Positions 23,036 through 34,945 of a DNA stretch of 64,000 bases are shown in pieces. The position numbers were made by a program, and so were the translations under genes. Location: positions 22,046,274 to 22,110,273 of the forward strand of contig NC_045129.1 of NCBI RefSeq assembly GCF_007655135.1, in the 5' to 3' direction. This DNA is from Punica granatum. Its lineage: Eukaryota > Streptophyta > Magnoliopsida > Myrtales > Lythraceae. Every line of letters starts with the position of its first letter. Position 1 is the stretch's first letter. The notes under the pieces are model-generated. The model was not told where the DNA came from. It did no database searches and saw nothing but the letters and a program-made list of their open reading frames with translations.

Positions 23036-24199
23036 CTCGCGATACATTACTTCTTGAGCGGCGAGATACTCTACCGCCGTTCTTTCGACTCCACGCTCCT
23101 CTGGTGCATCGATGAACACGAATTGCGACGTCTCATGGAGGAAGTGCACGGGGGAAACTGTGGACCCCATATGAACGACCTCATGCTCGCTAAGAAGATC
23201 ATGCGCCTAGGCTATTATTGGTCCACCATGGAGACTGATTGTGTAAAGCATGTCAGGCATTGTCATCGATGTCAGGTCTACGCCGACCAGATTAAGGCGC
23301 CGCCCAACGAGCTGCGCCCCATGACAGCACCATGGCCTTTTTCAATGTGGGGGATGGATGTGATTGGCCCGATTAACCCCAAAGCGTCTAACGGACATAT
23401 GTTCATCTTGGTGGCGATTGACTACTTCACCAAGTGGATCGAAGCCGTCATTCTCACGTCAGTCACCGCGAAAGCCGTGTCTCGTTTTCTCAGGCGCGAT
23501 GTCATCGCCCGGTACGGGGTCCCTGCGACGATCATCACCGACAACGCCAAGAACCTGAACAACAAGGTCATCGACGAGCTCTGTGCACAATTCAAAATCC
23601 GACACCGGAACTCCACCCCGTACCAACCCCAAATGAACGGTGCTGTGGAAGCGGCGAATAAGAACATCAAAAAGATCATCGAAAAAATGACGGTGAACTA
23701 CAAGGATTGGCACGAGATGCTCCCCTATGCACTCTTGGCGTACCGTACATCCATACGGACCTCGACCGGGGCAACCCCGTACTCACTAGTCTACGGCATG
23801 GAGGCCGTCCTCCCAATCGAAGTAGAGATCCCTTCCATGAGGATTCTTGCCGAGACCGAACTTGAAGAAGCAGAATGGGCGAAGCAGCGGTACGAACAGT
23901 TGAATTTCATTGACGAGAAGAGGCTGAAAGCACTATGTCACGGACAGTGCTATCAACAAAGAATGGCTCGGGCCTTCAACGCAAGAGTCCGTCACCGCGA
24001 TTTCAACCCCAGCGACCTCGTCTTGAGGAAAGTCCTTCACGTCACGCCGAACTCTCGAGGGAAGTTCTCGTACAAATACGACGGTCCCTTCGTCGTCAAA
24101 GAGGTTTTCTCCGGAGGAGCGGTCATTTTGAGCTACATGGACGGCACTGAAAATGCCCTTCCCGTCAACGCTGACGCCATTAAGAAATATTATCCATGA
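23036..24199 (+). pseudogene. Integrase of element C, uninterrupted but 5'-truncated by element A
   Basis: The frame enters from the LTR of A at LAIHYFLSGEILYRRSFD, so everything before it is outside the window; an ATG at 22928 would lie in A's LTR and is not the real start. In order there is an HHCC zinc region (EEVHGGNCGPH to CHRCQ), then the catalytic core. Aspartates are at 23357 (GMDVIGP) and 23540 (ITDNAKN) and the glutamate at 23648 (NGAVEAANKN), spaced D-60-D-35-E as in retroviral integrases. A GPF module (KYDGPFVVKEV) follows, and the frame ends KKYYP. The integrase part itself has no lesion. It is clearly diverged from A and has many more C and G at third positions. Confidence 0.93.
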
Positions 24200-24344
24200 G
24201 CATTTGTATATTCTTTATTCTCCGGGCTCCGTGTCCCTTTCGCCATAAGACATTTCTATTATAAGACATTTCCATGGACGAATTCCAATTCCCACAATCT
24301 GTCCAATACCAAGATTCCTTGAGAGAAAAAAATAAATTTTCCCG

Positions 24345-24617
24345 CTAGGCTGAAAACCTCTCTGAGGCGGCCTAGACAAAAGCTAGGGAACGAGCGGCAC
24401 GACTCAAAATCCCGCAAAGGGGGGTCGCGGCAAAAGGAGAGCGCAAATCACTCCCTCGCTAGGTCGAAAACCTCTTTGAGGCGGCCTAGGCAAAAGTTAG
24501 AGGACCCGAGGGGTACGATCCCACTCAAACGTGGGGAATCGTAGCAAAAGGTGAGCATTCATGTGAGAAAAACTAAATAAAATACCCCGCTAGGCCGTCG
24601 CGTATCCCGCGGCCTAG
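24345..24617 (+). other. Series of five hairpins downstream of pol stop, element C
   Basis: Stems are 24345-24375 (CTAGG/CCTAG with inner CCTC/GAGG), 24398-24429 (CGAC/GTCG), 24459-24489 (CTAGG/CCTAG with inner CCTC/GAGG), 24514-24543 (TACGAT/ATCGTA with inner CCCAC/GTGGG) and 24590-24617 (CTAGGCCG/CGGCCTAG). Each is followed within a few bases by CAAAAG. The order matches element A (4583 to 4311), but several stem sequences differ with pairing kept. Confidence 0.78.
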
Positions 24618-25220
24618 GCAAAAGTTAGGGGACAACGTCGGCTCGACCACGAAGGAAAAGCGACACTTTCCCTGTGAAGCTACACCGAGTAGCGGTTCGG
24701 CACTCTCCGACGCAAGCAAACTCTCTTCGACTCTCCAGGCTCGAGACCCGCTTCGAAATGGGGATCGAACCAGCGTATCCTTGACTTGGAGGATCCCATA
24801 AGATCCCTCCTCTTACCTTTACGCACATGTTCCACGGGCTACCCATTTCTAAAAGAGCCATTCCTTGATAGGGACACGGCCACCCTACAACGGTCACCGA
24901 TACCAAATCCCCGACACATCTCTGCATAGATTCTTCTTACATGTACCCCGTCTCGCCGATTAAGTGCAACTGACATCCTTTGTAGGTCTCCCTGTCTCCA
25001 TGCACAGGTGCGATTGGGAATTCCAAGGGGCATCTCCTTCTTGACGAGTGTACGATTGGCTTGCGCGACAGATCGTGGTTTTGAACCAAACGGAGGGCAT
25101 GACAAAGAATCCTCTTGGCCCTAGTTCGAGGGAACGACGAATAACAAGCTCGACTCGGAGCGGGACAATTTGCCTCTGCCAACACCTCCGGCACATCACC
25201 TAACGCGGATCCCCGCCTCT
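24618..25220 (+). other. Element C 3' UTR, no gene seen
   Basis: Non-coding sequence between the hairpin series and the tandem array. A GGTTCGATCC-like piece near 24770 on the minus strand resembles a tRNA T-arm, but no tRNA fold surrounds it. Confidence 0.55.
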
Positions 25221-25770
25221 GCTCCCCCTTGCATATCGTCCACTTTACTGCTTTCCACGGGTTTCGGCCTAGTAACTTTATTGCTTTCCGGACTTCGCGT
25301 CCACGGACTTCGCGTCCACTTTACTGCTTTCCACGGGCTTCGGCCTAGTAACTTTATTGCTTTCCGGACTTCGCGTCCACTTTACTGCTTTCCACGGGCT
25401 TCGGCCTAGTAACTTTATTGCTTTCCGGACTTCGCGTCCACTTTACTGCTTTCCACGGGCTTCGGCCTAGTAACTTTATTGCTTTCCGGACTTCGCGTCC
25501 ACTTTACTGCTTTCCACGGGATTCGGCCTTGTAACTTTACTGCTTTCCGGACTTCGCGTCCGCTTTACCGCTTTCCGGACTTCGCGTCCACTTTACTGCT
25601 TTCCGCGGGCTTCGGCCTAGTAACTTTATTGCTTTCCGGACTTTGCGTCCACGGACTTCGCGTCCACTTTACTGCTTTCCACGGGCTTCGGCCTAGTAAC
25701 TTTACTGCTTTCCGGACTTCGCGTCCGCTTTACCGCTTTCCGGACTTCGCGTCCACTTTACATGCTTTCC
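25221..25770. repeat. 61-bp tandem repeat array in element C 3' UTR
   Basis: Units combine TTTACTGCTTTCCACGGG, CTTCGGCCTAGTAAC and CTTTCCGGACTTCGCGTCC. The clearest period is 61 bp (25381 to 25442 and on); others are shortened to the last sub-block. GACTTCGCGTC is an interrupted palindrome. It is unrelated in sequence to A's 30-bp array but in the same place in the element. Confidence 0.9.
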
Positions 25771-25942
25771 GCGGGTTTTGGCCCATCACCTACCACTTCA
25801 CATCCCCAAATCCCACTCACGCTACTATCTCATGACAGGGGGGGCGAGCTACCACAGAGAATGACGACAGAAGCGGTCGCCGAGACCAAAAAAGGGTGCC
25901 TCTCATGATCTTTGGCTACATCCTCTAAACGAGCATGCAACC

Positions 25943-25956
25943 AAAGAGGGGCAAGC
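25943..25956 (+). other. Polypurine tract of element C
   Basis: AAAGAGGGGCAAGC directly before the LTR terminus; identical to that of element A. Confidence 0.9.
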
Positions 25957-27298
25957 TGTCAGCATCCCATTTTGGCCCACCGGCTTCCCACACGGGGATT
26001 CCCGACCGAAGCCCGGGACACTATTCATCACCTGGCAACCAGAGGCAAATAGGCGGGCACGGGGTCATGAACAATGGGAGAAGAGCTGGGTCACTGAGAA
26101 GAGCGGGGAAAGCCATCAGAAGAATGAACGGACAAAGAACCCCGAAATGGCGAAGCTGGCACTGTGGCACTATTCATCACTGAGCCACCGAAGCACCGAA
26201 AGGTGCCCAATATGGGGCTTCAAAAATCCCTCTCAGTGCCAAGGTGACCAATGACACGTCCGGGCACATTTCCGGGGTGCCCTGCTTAAGCCGGGACACC
26301 CCGATCCCTCACGGACGCCTTTTCTGACAGAGCTCCCGGGGTTCGCTCCACTGACAAGCAAATGGCCCCTCAAAACGGGCCTACAGGTACCCAGAGACCA
26401 CCAGAGTCAAGGAACAAGCTTCAGGCGATCTTTCGGGACTCGATTCGGTTTCCCGAAGTACGTTTCAGTGGTCACAAACGTCTCCCGGCGAGCCTTCGAG
26501 GTATTTCCACGGAAAGCAGAGACCAAAGCGATCTCTGAGCACCTCACAATAATCCCCGAGCACCTCAAGGCATTCAGGGCACACTGAAAAAAATCCCGGT
26601 CAAAGTCCCTAGGTCCCCCCGGGCCAACGGTCCCCGACCGAGGACGACGATCCCACGATCACCCACGGGGTGAAAGGATCGCCAAAACGAATGCAAGGAT
26701 GCACAAAGATCAATCGGGGGTCGAAGGACACTAAATTCCACTCCGAACGTCCAAACAGGGCAAAACCGACCCTCGAGGCGCCGAGTCGCCCGAACGTCCG
26801 TCCACACGATGCACGGCGATATTAGGCTCGTTCAAATCCTCGTAGTTCAAGCATTCCAAATCTTCAAATTAATTGGACATCGGAGGCCGGATACGAGCTC
26901 AATCAAGTTTCAAGCATTTTCTGGCTTTTCTCTCAATCGAATGGGACCCACAGCTCAGCCAAGCCAAGCCGTCAAGCCGCGGCTCAACCCCAAGCCACGG
27001 CTCAACCCTCGGCTCCGAATTGACGGCCCAAGCCACGGCTCAAACCCCTCAAGGCCGGCGGCTCCATCTCCAAGAGCTTCCCTCCACCACCCATTTCAAA
27101 TCTTCTTACACACTTACATCCATCCATCAACTCCCATCACTTCCTATCACTTCTTTCTTGCTTTCCCTACACACTATGTGACATTTTCCCCTCATCAATG
27201 CTCCTCTAATTTTTCGGCAGCCCTCTAAGTCAGATTCGGCAGCCCATTAACCCATAAAACCGCAATCAACTCCCCTTAATCAAGCCATTAACACATCC

Positions 27299-27304
27299 TA
27301 TAAG
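27299..27304 (+). promoter_or_regulatory. TATA-like box of element C LTR
   Basis: CCTATAAGTTCCC, followed by CTTAATCACTTCTCC, which also follows the A/B TATA box in similar form. Confidence 0.5.
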
Positions 27305-28314
27305 TTCCCATTGATCATTAGACTTAATCACTTCTCCATTCTCCTTCTCTCTCAAGCCAATCTCTCTCCAAAAAACCTCTCAAGCTCCAGCCCTCTCCCT
27401 CACTTTTGTTCAGCCCGTGCCAAGGCCGAAACCGGCTAAAATCGCCGGAAAACAGCCCGGTATTCCGGTAACCACCCGACCCGAATTAAGCCAAAAATCA
27501 TCAAACTTCCTAGCCTACATATTTCCCACCCCCTAAATCCATTTCCGGGCTTAGATTTTCAATTTGAGGCCTCCAACACCCCGTTCCAGCCGTGACAACT
27601 TTCGGGTCCCGAGACTTCCCTAGCCGCACACACCGAGCAAGCCACGTGCCATTTCTTCCCACGACTTCGGTGAGTCGTGCCATCACGTTCAAAGGGTTCC
27701 TCACAACCCTCACTCTCCCCCGTGAAGAGGTGGTCACGGTTCGAGGGCCGATCAACCGAGCACAACCGCCATTCACCCGTTTCTCTCTAACCGGGTTTTC
27801 CTCATTTTTACCGAGTTTTCTCTCACATTTTCGGGTTTGTTCAGGCCTTGGCACGCTCGGGTCTGTCCATGGTCGTGTAGATCCGCCTCTTAGGAGTCCA
27901 ACGAACCCGACCTCGCACCGTGCCGTGCCCGGAGCTCGCGTGCCGACCCATTTTTCCACGGACTGCCGCGGCTGCCCACATTCGGGTCACCCACCCGTAG
28001 CCCTCTATCCGAGTCTTGTGACTCCCACGGCCACTTCCCCGACTCTTTTCCTCGTACATCGGGGCTAGGTAATGCTCCTTTACGACTTAGACAAGTTAGA
28101 ATCTTTGCTCTTTACTTGTACGAAGTGTTTATGCGTTTTAAAGGTATGGAATGCTTGAAAGTTTATGTTTTTCCTTCGGATCCATGTTTCCCATGCATTT
28201 TCATGCACGCACGTCCATCATGTCTCGTTCATACATCCCTATGATGTTTGTGCCGTGAGGAGAAAGGGCTAGAATCGCGGTAGAGGAGACACTCAAGCCA
28301 CGGTTAGACCATGG

Positions 28315-28868
28315 GAGCCCACGGCATATGCCCAAAAGAGGGGACCCGTGGGCTCTCTTGGTCCCTCCGAGGCTTGATCGGCCTCCTCTTCCCCGAAACT
28401 TGTCGGTTCCCGAGTTATTATCATTGTTCGTTGCATGAGATTTATTAGCATGGCGGGAATGAGCTTAGATCGGGATCAGAGAACCTCCCTTGACCCGTGT
28501 GAGCCATGAGGACTCACGGCCACCTTTAAAAAAAAAGTGGCCGAGAGTCCCCTTGGACCACACGGGTCCAAGGTGGTTTCTCCCTTTCCGAAATAAGCCG
28601 GTTCCCATGTTTTTATGCTTTCCTAACGTATGAGCCGACGCCGTCTTTGTCGTTCCCGTTTAAATACCCCGTTCGTGTGTGTTTGTGTGATTTCATGTGT
28701 CCATGATCGTGATAGTCTTGAGATGATTAGAACATGTACCATTAACGTGTTTAATACGTCATGCATACAAGGAATGGCCCGAACCGAGGTGGTAGACCAC
28801 CCGTGACCCAAGGCGGGTCAAGGGGACCTCTCGGCTTAGTCCCTCGGAAGATGGCCGAGTGTCCCTTG
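28315..28868 (+). other. Three GGCC-type hairpins in element C LTR
   Basis: Stems are 28315-28324 with 28346-28355 (GAGCCCACGG, perfect), 28510-28527 with 28534-28550 (GGACTCACGGCCAC, one mismatch) and 28819-28868 (CAAGGG and CTCGGC arms). They lie in successive diverged copies of a module of about 220-270 bp, downstream of the TATA box, and so would be in the transcribed leader. Confidence 0.7.
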
Positions 28869-30886
28869 ACCCCTCCCGGATCTAGGGTGGCCTTCTTTGT
28901 CGTTTCGTGTTCGTTCCTTGGAGTTGAGTGCACTTATGCTCGTGTTCTACCGCTAGCCATGCATCAATTTCACGATGGATAAATTGACCTCGGGCCGTTA
29001 CCCATTAAACCCATGGCACCTATAATATGAGATCACTACCATCGAATAATGTCACAAACGGGATGAACGGGACGTATTATTTGGATAATTAAATCATTTG
29101 GACTAAATAATTGGGTGAATCAATCCTCAATTTGTAAACGCATCGATGATTTACGGAACGGTGAAAATGCCCTTTTCCATTAAAAATCTCACAATTTCAA
29201 AATACCGAAATACATAACACGAGTGGAATTGATGTCTAATGAGTACTCGCGTACCATGACTCGAGTCCGGGCCCGATTTGAGGCGGCTCGAGTCGAGATG
29301 CGCGAGTCCTCCTTAGACTCCTTCGCATGACGTGATCTCAAATTTGCATACAAACACCACAATTTTATTCCAAGGGCATAATTGTCATTCCGTGACTCAC
29401 CGATACCCTAGGCGCTAGGAAGCCGGAAACGCCTCGATCTATGGACTGAAAGGGGCAACCCATCCGGGTACGAGTCTCATTCGTATAGCCCATTCCGTCC
29501 ATTTTCGGTGTTCCTATCTTCCTATCATAGATTCGGTGGGGAGCATTTTACTTCAATTACAAAACACGAACAACCGGATTAATCGTACATTCGACTTAAT
29601 CGAACCCTAGACAATGGATAGGTGGGATAATAGATCCCAATCTAGAGTCAAAACACGAGTTTGGCTAAATCGGTGAAATCGCAGTGACATTTAACTGAAT
29701 AAGCGTCTTAAAGCGAACACACGCATGTAATCGGCTTAGAAACCCATTCCAATCCGCCACTTATGCTTGCCTAGGATAGATACATTACTTGCTAATCAAC
29801 CCCGGCTAATAACTGATTAAATCACGTACAGTCGGCCTAATACACAATTCGTTTGTATTCACTAACACTTATCAGTTGTTGTCAGTTGCTTTCTGTATTG
29901 TGTCAGTTATATCAGTTTTCTTCTGTTTTATTCTTGCTTTTGTTGATTTATTGCGGTTTGGACCCGAACCCATAGGTTACGTGTTGCACGGGGTCCAACG
30001 CCCCAAATCACCGAACACAAGGTCCAACGCCTCTTAATGCATCGAGCGCGTGCAACCCGAGTGCGGAATGAGATCTAGCCTCGAGTCACCATCACACTCC
30101 AAATATGGCCTATGTGGAAGGCAATTTGGATTGAATGCGTGAAACGTGTTTAGATATCACCCGGGAGCTCGATCGGTCCAACGGTTACAGTAGGAACTAA
30201 TCGGTTTCCCGCAAACCGTCGGTTCGATCGGACCCGACCCCCGGCTCTTTGAGCCAGCGTTGCCTTAATTTATTTATCGGTCATTCAAAACAAACGGTGA
30301 GCCGGAGCGAAATATTGGCCCAATGCAAACCGATCGGGATCCATTTACTTATTCAGTTGCACTTTGTAATTATTCGAGAGAACATCGCGAGGATTTTATT
30401 CGTATATTCATCCACTTGTAAGGATCCCCGATCGGTGAACGAGAGGTCCGAGTGTCGAATCGGTCAAGTTGGTCTATTATCACCAAGAGATGAGCAAGCT
30501 CGAATACTCGCGGTCTCGGTTCGCGCAGGGAATCGGCCATTACGGTTCGATAAACTGTAACGCTAAGATAGCGAACCGATTCCTCGATGCACAAGCGTAC
30601 TCACCTTTCGGATGTTCGGCCCAACTTGATCGGTTCATCGAATTTACGGTGTCAAAACGGGCGAGTCGAGCGCAACTCTAAATCACGCGGTAAATAAACA
30701 AAAATGGCAAGCCTAGCAAGCTAGAGTACCGAAAGGGCGTGCGGGATATAGGCCCGCACGTAATAGGACCCCCGAATTCGGAATTTCCGGTTCCGTACGA
30801 CCATTGCCTTAGCATTTCAGTGTACCCCGTACCCCTAGACCCGGGTAACTTGCCGGCCCTCGACCCTCGGGTCGTAAAATGGCAAG

Positions 30887-30896
30887 TGGCGACTCC
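30887..30896 (+). other. Partial copy of PBS inside LTR, element C
   Basis: TGGCGACTCC within the LTR about 90 bp before its 3' end, as in the other elements. Confidence 0.6.
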
Positions 30897-30985
30897 TTCT
30901 CACGTGCGTCCGTCGCGCGTCCCCGGGAAGGTGGACACTCCCAAGCGCATGCGTGCCCCGCCGAGATTAAATTCGGGTGCGCACA

Positions 30986-30990
30986 CTTTG
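30986..30990. repeat. Probable target duplication of element C
   Basis: CTTTG after the LTR end. The partner is off-window. It also reads as LTR E sequence: F has CTCTTTGGTGGCGATAGACC near 50503. Confidence 0.5.
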
Positions 30991-30995
30991 GTAGG
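30991..30995. repeat. Left target site duplication of element D
   Basis: GTAGG, repeated at 47681-47685 after the other end of D. Confidence 0.9.
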
Positions 30996-31103
30996 TGTGC
31001 GCACCCGAATTTAATCTCGTCGGGGCACGCATGCGCGCGCCTAAGCAAACGCGGCTTGGGAGTGTCCACCTTCCCAGGGACGCGCGACGGACGCACGTGA
31101 GAA

Positions 31104-31113
31104 GGAGTCGCCA
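31104..31113 (-). other. Partial copy of PBS inside LTR, element D 3' LTR
   Basis: Minus strand TGGCGACTCC; the matching copy in the 5' LTR is at 42615-42624, 112 bp upstream of the true PBS. Confidence 0.6.
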
Positions 31114-33306
31114 CTTGCCATTTTACGACCCGAGGGTCGAGGGCCGGCAAGTTACCCGGGTCTAGGGGTACGGGGTACACCGAAATGCTAAGGCAATGGT
31201 CGTACGGAACCGGAAATTCCGAATTCGGGGGTCCTATTACGTGCGGGCCTATATCCCGCACGCCCTTTCGGTACTCTAGCTTGCTAGGCTTGTCATTTTG
31301 TTTATTTACCGCGTGATTTAGAGTTGCACTCGACTCGCCCGTTTTGACACCGTAAATTCGTTGAAGTGATCAAGTTGGGCCAAGAGTCCGAAAGATGAGT
31401 AGGCTAGTGCATCGAGGAATCGGTTCACTATCTTAGCGTTACAGTTCATCGAACCGTGATGGTCGATTCCCTGCGCGAACCGAGACCGCGAGTATTCGAG
31501 CTTACTTATCTATTGGTGATGATAGACCGACTTAATCGACTCGACACTCGGACCTCTTGCACACCGATCGGGGATCCTTACAAGTGGATGAATGTACAAA
31601 TGAAATCCTCGCGATGTTCTCTCGAATAATTACGAAGTGCAACTGAATAAGTAAATGGATCCCGATCGACTTGCATTGGGCCAATATTCCGCTCCGGCTC
31701 ACCGTGTGTTTTGAATGACCGATAAACAAATTAAGGCAACACGGGCTCAAAGAGCCGAGGGTCGGGTCCAATCGAGCCGACGGTTTACAGGAGAACCGAT
31801 TAGTTCCCACTGTAACCGTTGGACCGATCGAGCTCCCGGGTGATATCTAAACACGTTTCACGCATTCAATCCAAATTGCCTTCCACATAGGCCATATTTG
31901 GAGTGTGATGGTGACTCGAGGCTAAATCCCATTTCGCACTCGGGTTGCACGCGCTCGATGAATTAAGAGGCATTGGACCTCGTGTTCGGTGATTTGGGGC
32001 GTTGGACCCCGTGCAACACGTAACCTATGGGTTCGGGCCCGAGCCGCAATAAATCATCAAAAGCAAGAATAAAACAGAAGAAAACTGATATAACTGGCAC
32101 AATACAGAAGGCAACTAACAACAACTGATAAGTGTCAGTGAATACAAACGAATTGTGTATTAGGCGGAATGTACGTGATTTAATCAGTTTATTAACCGGG
32201 GTTGATTAGCAAAAAGTGTATCTATCCTAGGCAAGCATAAGTGGTGGATTGGAATGGGGTTCTAAGCCGATTACATGTGTGTGTTCGTTTATGACTCTCA
32301 TTCGGTTAAGTGTCATTGCGGTTTCACCGAATTAGCCAAACTCGTGTTTTGACTCTAGATTGGAATCTATCATTCCGCTTATCCATTATCTAGTGTTTGA
32401 TTAGGCCGAATGTATGATTAGTCCGGTTCTTTGTATTTTGTAACTGAAATAAAATGCTCCCCACCGAATCTACGATAGGAAGATAGAAACACCGAAAGTG
32501 GACGGAATGGGCCGTGTGAATGAAACTCGTACCCGAACGGGTAGCCCTTTTCCGTCCATAGATCGAGGCGTTTCCGGCTCCCTAGCGCCTAGGGTATCGG
32601 TGAATCAAGGAATGACGGTTATGCCCTTGGATGATAAAATTGTGATGTTCGTGCATAAATTGGAGATTTGCGTCACATGAAGGAGTCTAAGAAGGATTCT
32701 CATCCCCGACTCGGGCCGCCTCAAATTCAAGGCACGTGAGTACTCGCTAGACGTCAATTCTATTCGTGTTACGCGTCTCGGTATTTTAAAATTGTGAATT
32801 TTAGTGAAAAAGGGCATTCTCGTCGTTCCGTAAACCATCGATGCGTTTACGAATTAAGGATCGATTAACCCAATTATTTGGTCCAAGTGATTTAATTAGC
32901 CGAATGATACGTCCCGTTTCTCCCATTCGTGAAATTATTCGGTGTCGATGACCTTGTGTTATGGGTATTATGGATTTAACGAACAATGGTCCGAAGTCTA
33001 CACGTCTATCATGTGATTATCACATAGCCAATGATAAAACACGAACATCAATACACACAATTCCAAGGGATGATTCCGATCGTATCTTACATGCATGATA
33101 CATCAAACACGATAATAACACACGTTTTAATCACATCGATTCCGCCATGGTCATAATCACGCAAAAGAGCATACAAACACGCACGAACAAAATATTTAAG
33201 CGGAATCAATAAAACGGCATCGACTCAAGTGATAACAAAACGGATAAAACACGGGAATCGGCCCATCTCGAGGCGAAAGAGGGCCTCCCGGACTTGTGTG
33301 GTCCAA

Positions 33307-33350
33307 GGAACCTCTCGGCCGTATTCCATCAAGAATGACCGGGAGCTTCC
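33307..33350 (-). other. GGCC-type hairpin in element D 3' LTR
   Basis: Arms 33307-33320 (GGAACCTCTCGGCC) and 33337-33350 (GACCGGGAGCTTCC) pair at 11 of 14 positions. It is one of the recurrent LTR hairpin modules. Confidence 0.6.
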
Positions 33351-34936
33351 GTGGCTCACACGGGTCGGGATGGTCTCTTCGGCCCCGATTTGGATCTTTT
33401 CCTATCATGGCACATGAACTTATGCATCATACGGATATGATATGAGCACATAAATGGAATATGATGGACGTACGTGCATGGAAAGGCATGAGGAAGTCCG
33501 GATCTAGAAGAAAAATAGCAACTTTCATGCTTTCCGGTTTATAAATCACATTAACACTTCCTAACAAGCAAACATCGGGGATCCTAGCTTCTCTAAGTCG
33601 TAGAGGAATGTTACCTAGCCTCTGAACACGAGGAAAGAGTCGGAGAAGTGGCAAAGGGAGTCGGGAGACTCGGTTGGAACGAACAGACCCGAACCGGTGC
33701 AGTCGGGTCGACTGGCAGACCCGACTGGCAGTCTGGCTTGTCGGGGCTGTACCGGTTGATCGGGATGGAATTTTCGTGCGGGGCCAGGCGCGTTGGATTC
33801 CCAAGAGACTAAGGATCGCTCCTGTGGTGGTTTCGGGAGGAGAGCATCCGTAGATTTTCCGGAAATCAAAAACAAAGTCGGGTCAGTAAAAAAAGGATAG
33901 ACCCGACTGGCACCCGATGAAGAAACGGCTCCACAGGAGGCTCCCGGTGGTCTTTTGATGCAAGGTCGGTGGCATTGGACTCCTAACTGAGTGAGGAGCA
34001 CGGTGATGGGTTGCTCGTAGCGAGATTCAACCCGAGCTGACCTGTGCATCCCTGCAAAGTTTGGGTTAGAAAAGACGACCAGAGGAAAAGACCTGACTGG
34101 CACCCGATGAAGAAACGACTCTACGGGAGGCTCCCGGTGGTCTTTTGGTGCGAGATCGGTGGAATTGGACTCCTAACTGAGTGAGGATCATACCTGCAGT
34201 GGTTTCATGAGGATTAGACATGTCTATTTTCTTGAAAGATGCAAAGAAAACCGGTAAAAAAACTGGAAAAATCTGTGAAGGGAGAAAGGAGAGAAAAGGC
34301 GGTGGTGCACGGTTGAACGGCTCTCGGCACGTGACCACCTTGTCACGAGGAAGAGTGAGGGTTGTGAGGAACCCCTATGAAGTGATGGCACGACTCGCCA
34401 TGGTCGTGGGAAGAAATGGCGTGCCAAGGATCCCAGGGTGGCCATGGAAACCCGTTTCTGCACTGTTTCTGCTACCTGCTGAAACGGTGTGTTGGAGGCT
34501 TCAAATGCTAAAACTTGGTTCGGAAATGGATTTAGAAGGTCGAAAACATGTGTGGTAAGAAGTTTGGTCAAGGCTCGAGCAAAGTTGGGGGGCGGGACTC
34601 GCCTAGGAACCGGGAAAGTACCTAGAGGCCCGATTCTGAAATGTTCTAGATCTGCATGCTGGGAGCTTCAAATGCTGAAACTAACACCGGAAATGGACTC
34701 GGGAGGTCGAATACATGTGGGATATGAAGTTTGGTCAAGTTTGGTTCGGGTTGGGTGGCGGTCGCCGGAAAACGGTTGAGTTTTCCGGCAATTAAGCCTT
34801 GGTTTCTGGTTGAGGGGAGGCTGGACGAATTGCTGAAATGTTCTGAAGTTGAGAGGGCTTGGAGAGGGTTTCCTAGAGTGAGAAAGCTAGAGAGATGATG
34901 GAAGTTGAGTTGTGATTAAGTTAATGATGCAATGGG

Positions 34937-34945
34937 CTTATAAAG
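34937..34945 (-). promoter_or_regulatory. TATA-like box, element D 3' LTR
   Basis: Minus strand CTTTATAAG, followed by CTTAATCAC as in element C. Confidence 0.6.

Larger units (their letters stand above)
23036..30985 (+). mobile_element. Element C: Ogre-type retrotransposon, 3' part only
   Basis: Element A split this copy inside pol; only the integrase, 3' UTR, polypurine tract and 3' LTR are in the window. It ends at 30985, followed by CTTTG as likely target duplication. The flank after that (CTTTGGTAGG, then 47681 onward) reads as the interior of another LTR, E, so C is inserted in E. Confidence 0.9.
25957..30985 (+). repeat. 3' LTR of element C
   Basis: 5,029 bp from TGTCAGCATCCCATTTTGG to GTGCGCACA. 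It is the same LTR family as D, E and F and shares its first ~20 bp and its last ~400 bp in good part with the A/B family. It contains a TATA-like site (27299-27304), three strong hairpins (28315-28868) and a partial PBS copy (30887-30896). The scattered open frames do not look like genes. Confidence 0.92.

Noticed and set aside
24760..24800. tRNA T-arm-like sequence (also near 37690)
   Set aside because: No acceptor, D or anticodon arms around it; it is part of homologous 3' UTR sequence.
26809..28068. Several 100-160 codon frames in the C LTR
   Set aside because: Low-complexity Pro/Ser-rich reading with no domain; overlapping frames on both strands; lies over the LTR promoter and leader.
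30739..31261. Conserved-looking peptide on both strands, again at 42356-42772
   Set aside because: It is the LTR 3' end of C and D in inverted orientation. Conservation follows the DNA and RNA signals there, and the frame is not kept in the A/B family.
34220..34571. 112-115 codon frames repeated at 45638-45989
   Set aside because: Present twice only because both are LTRs of D; open on both strands, no recognisable domain, not kept in C.
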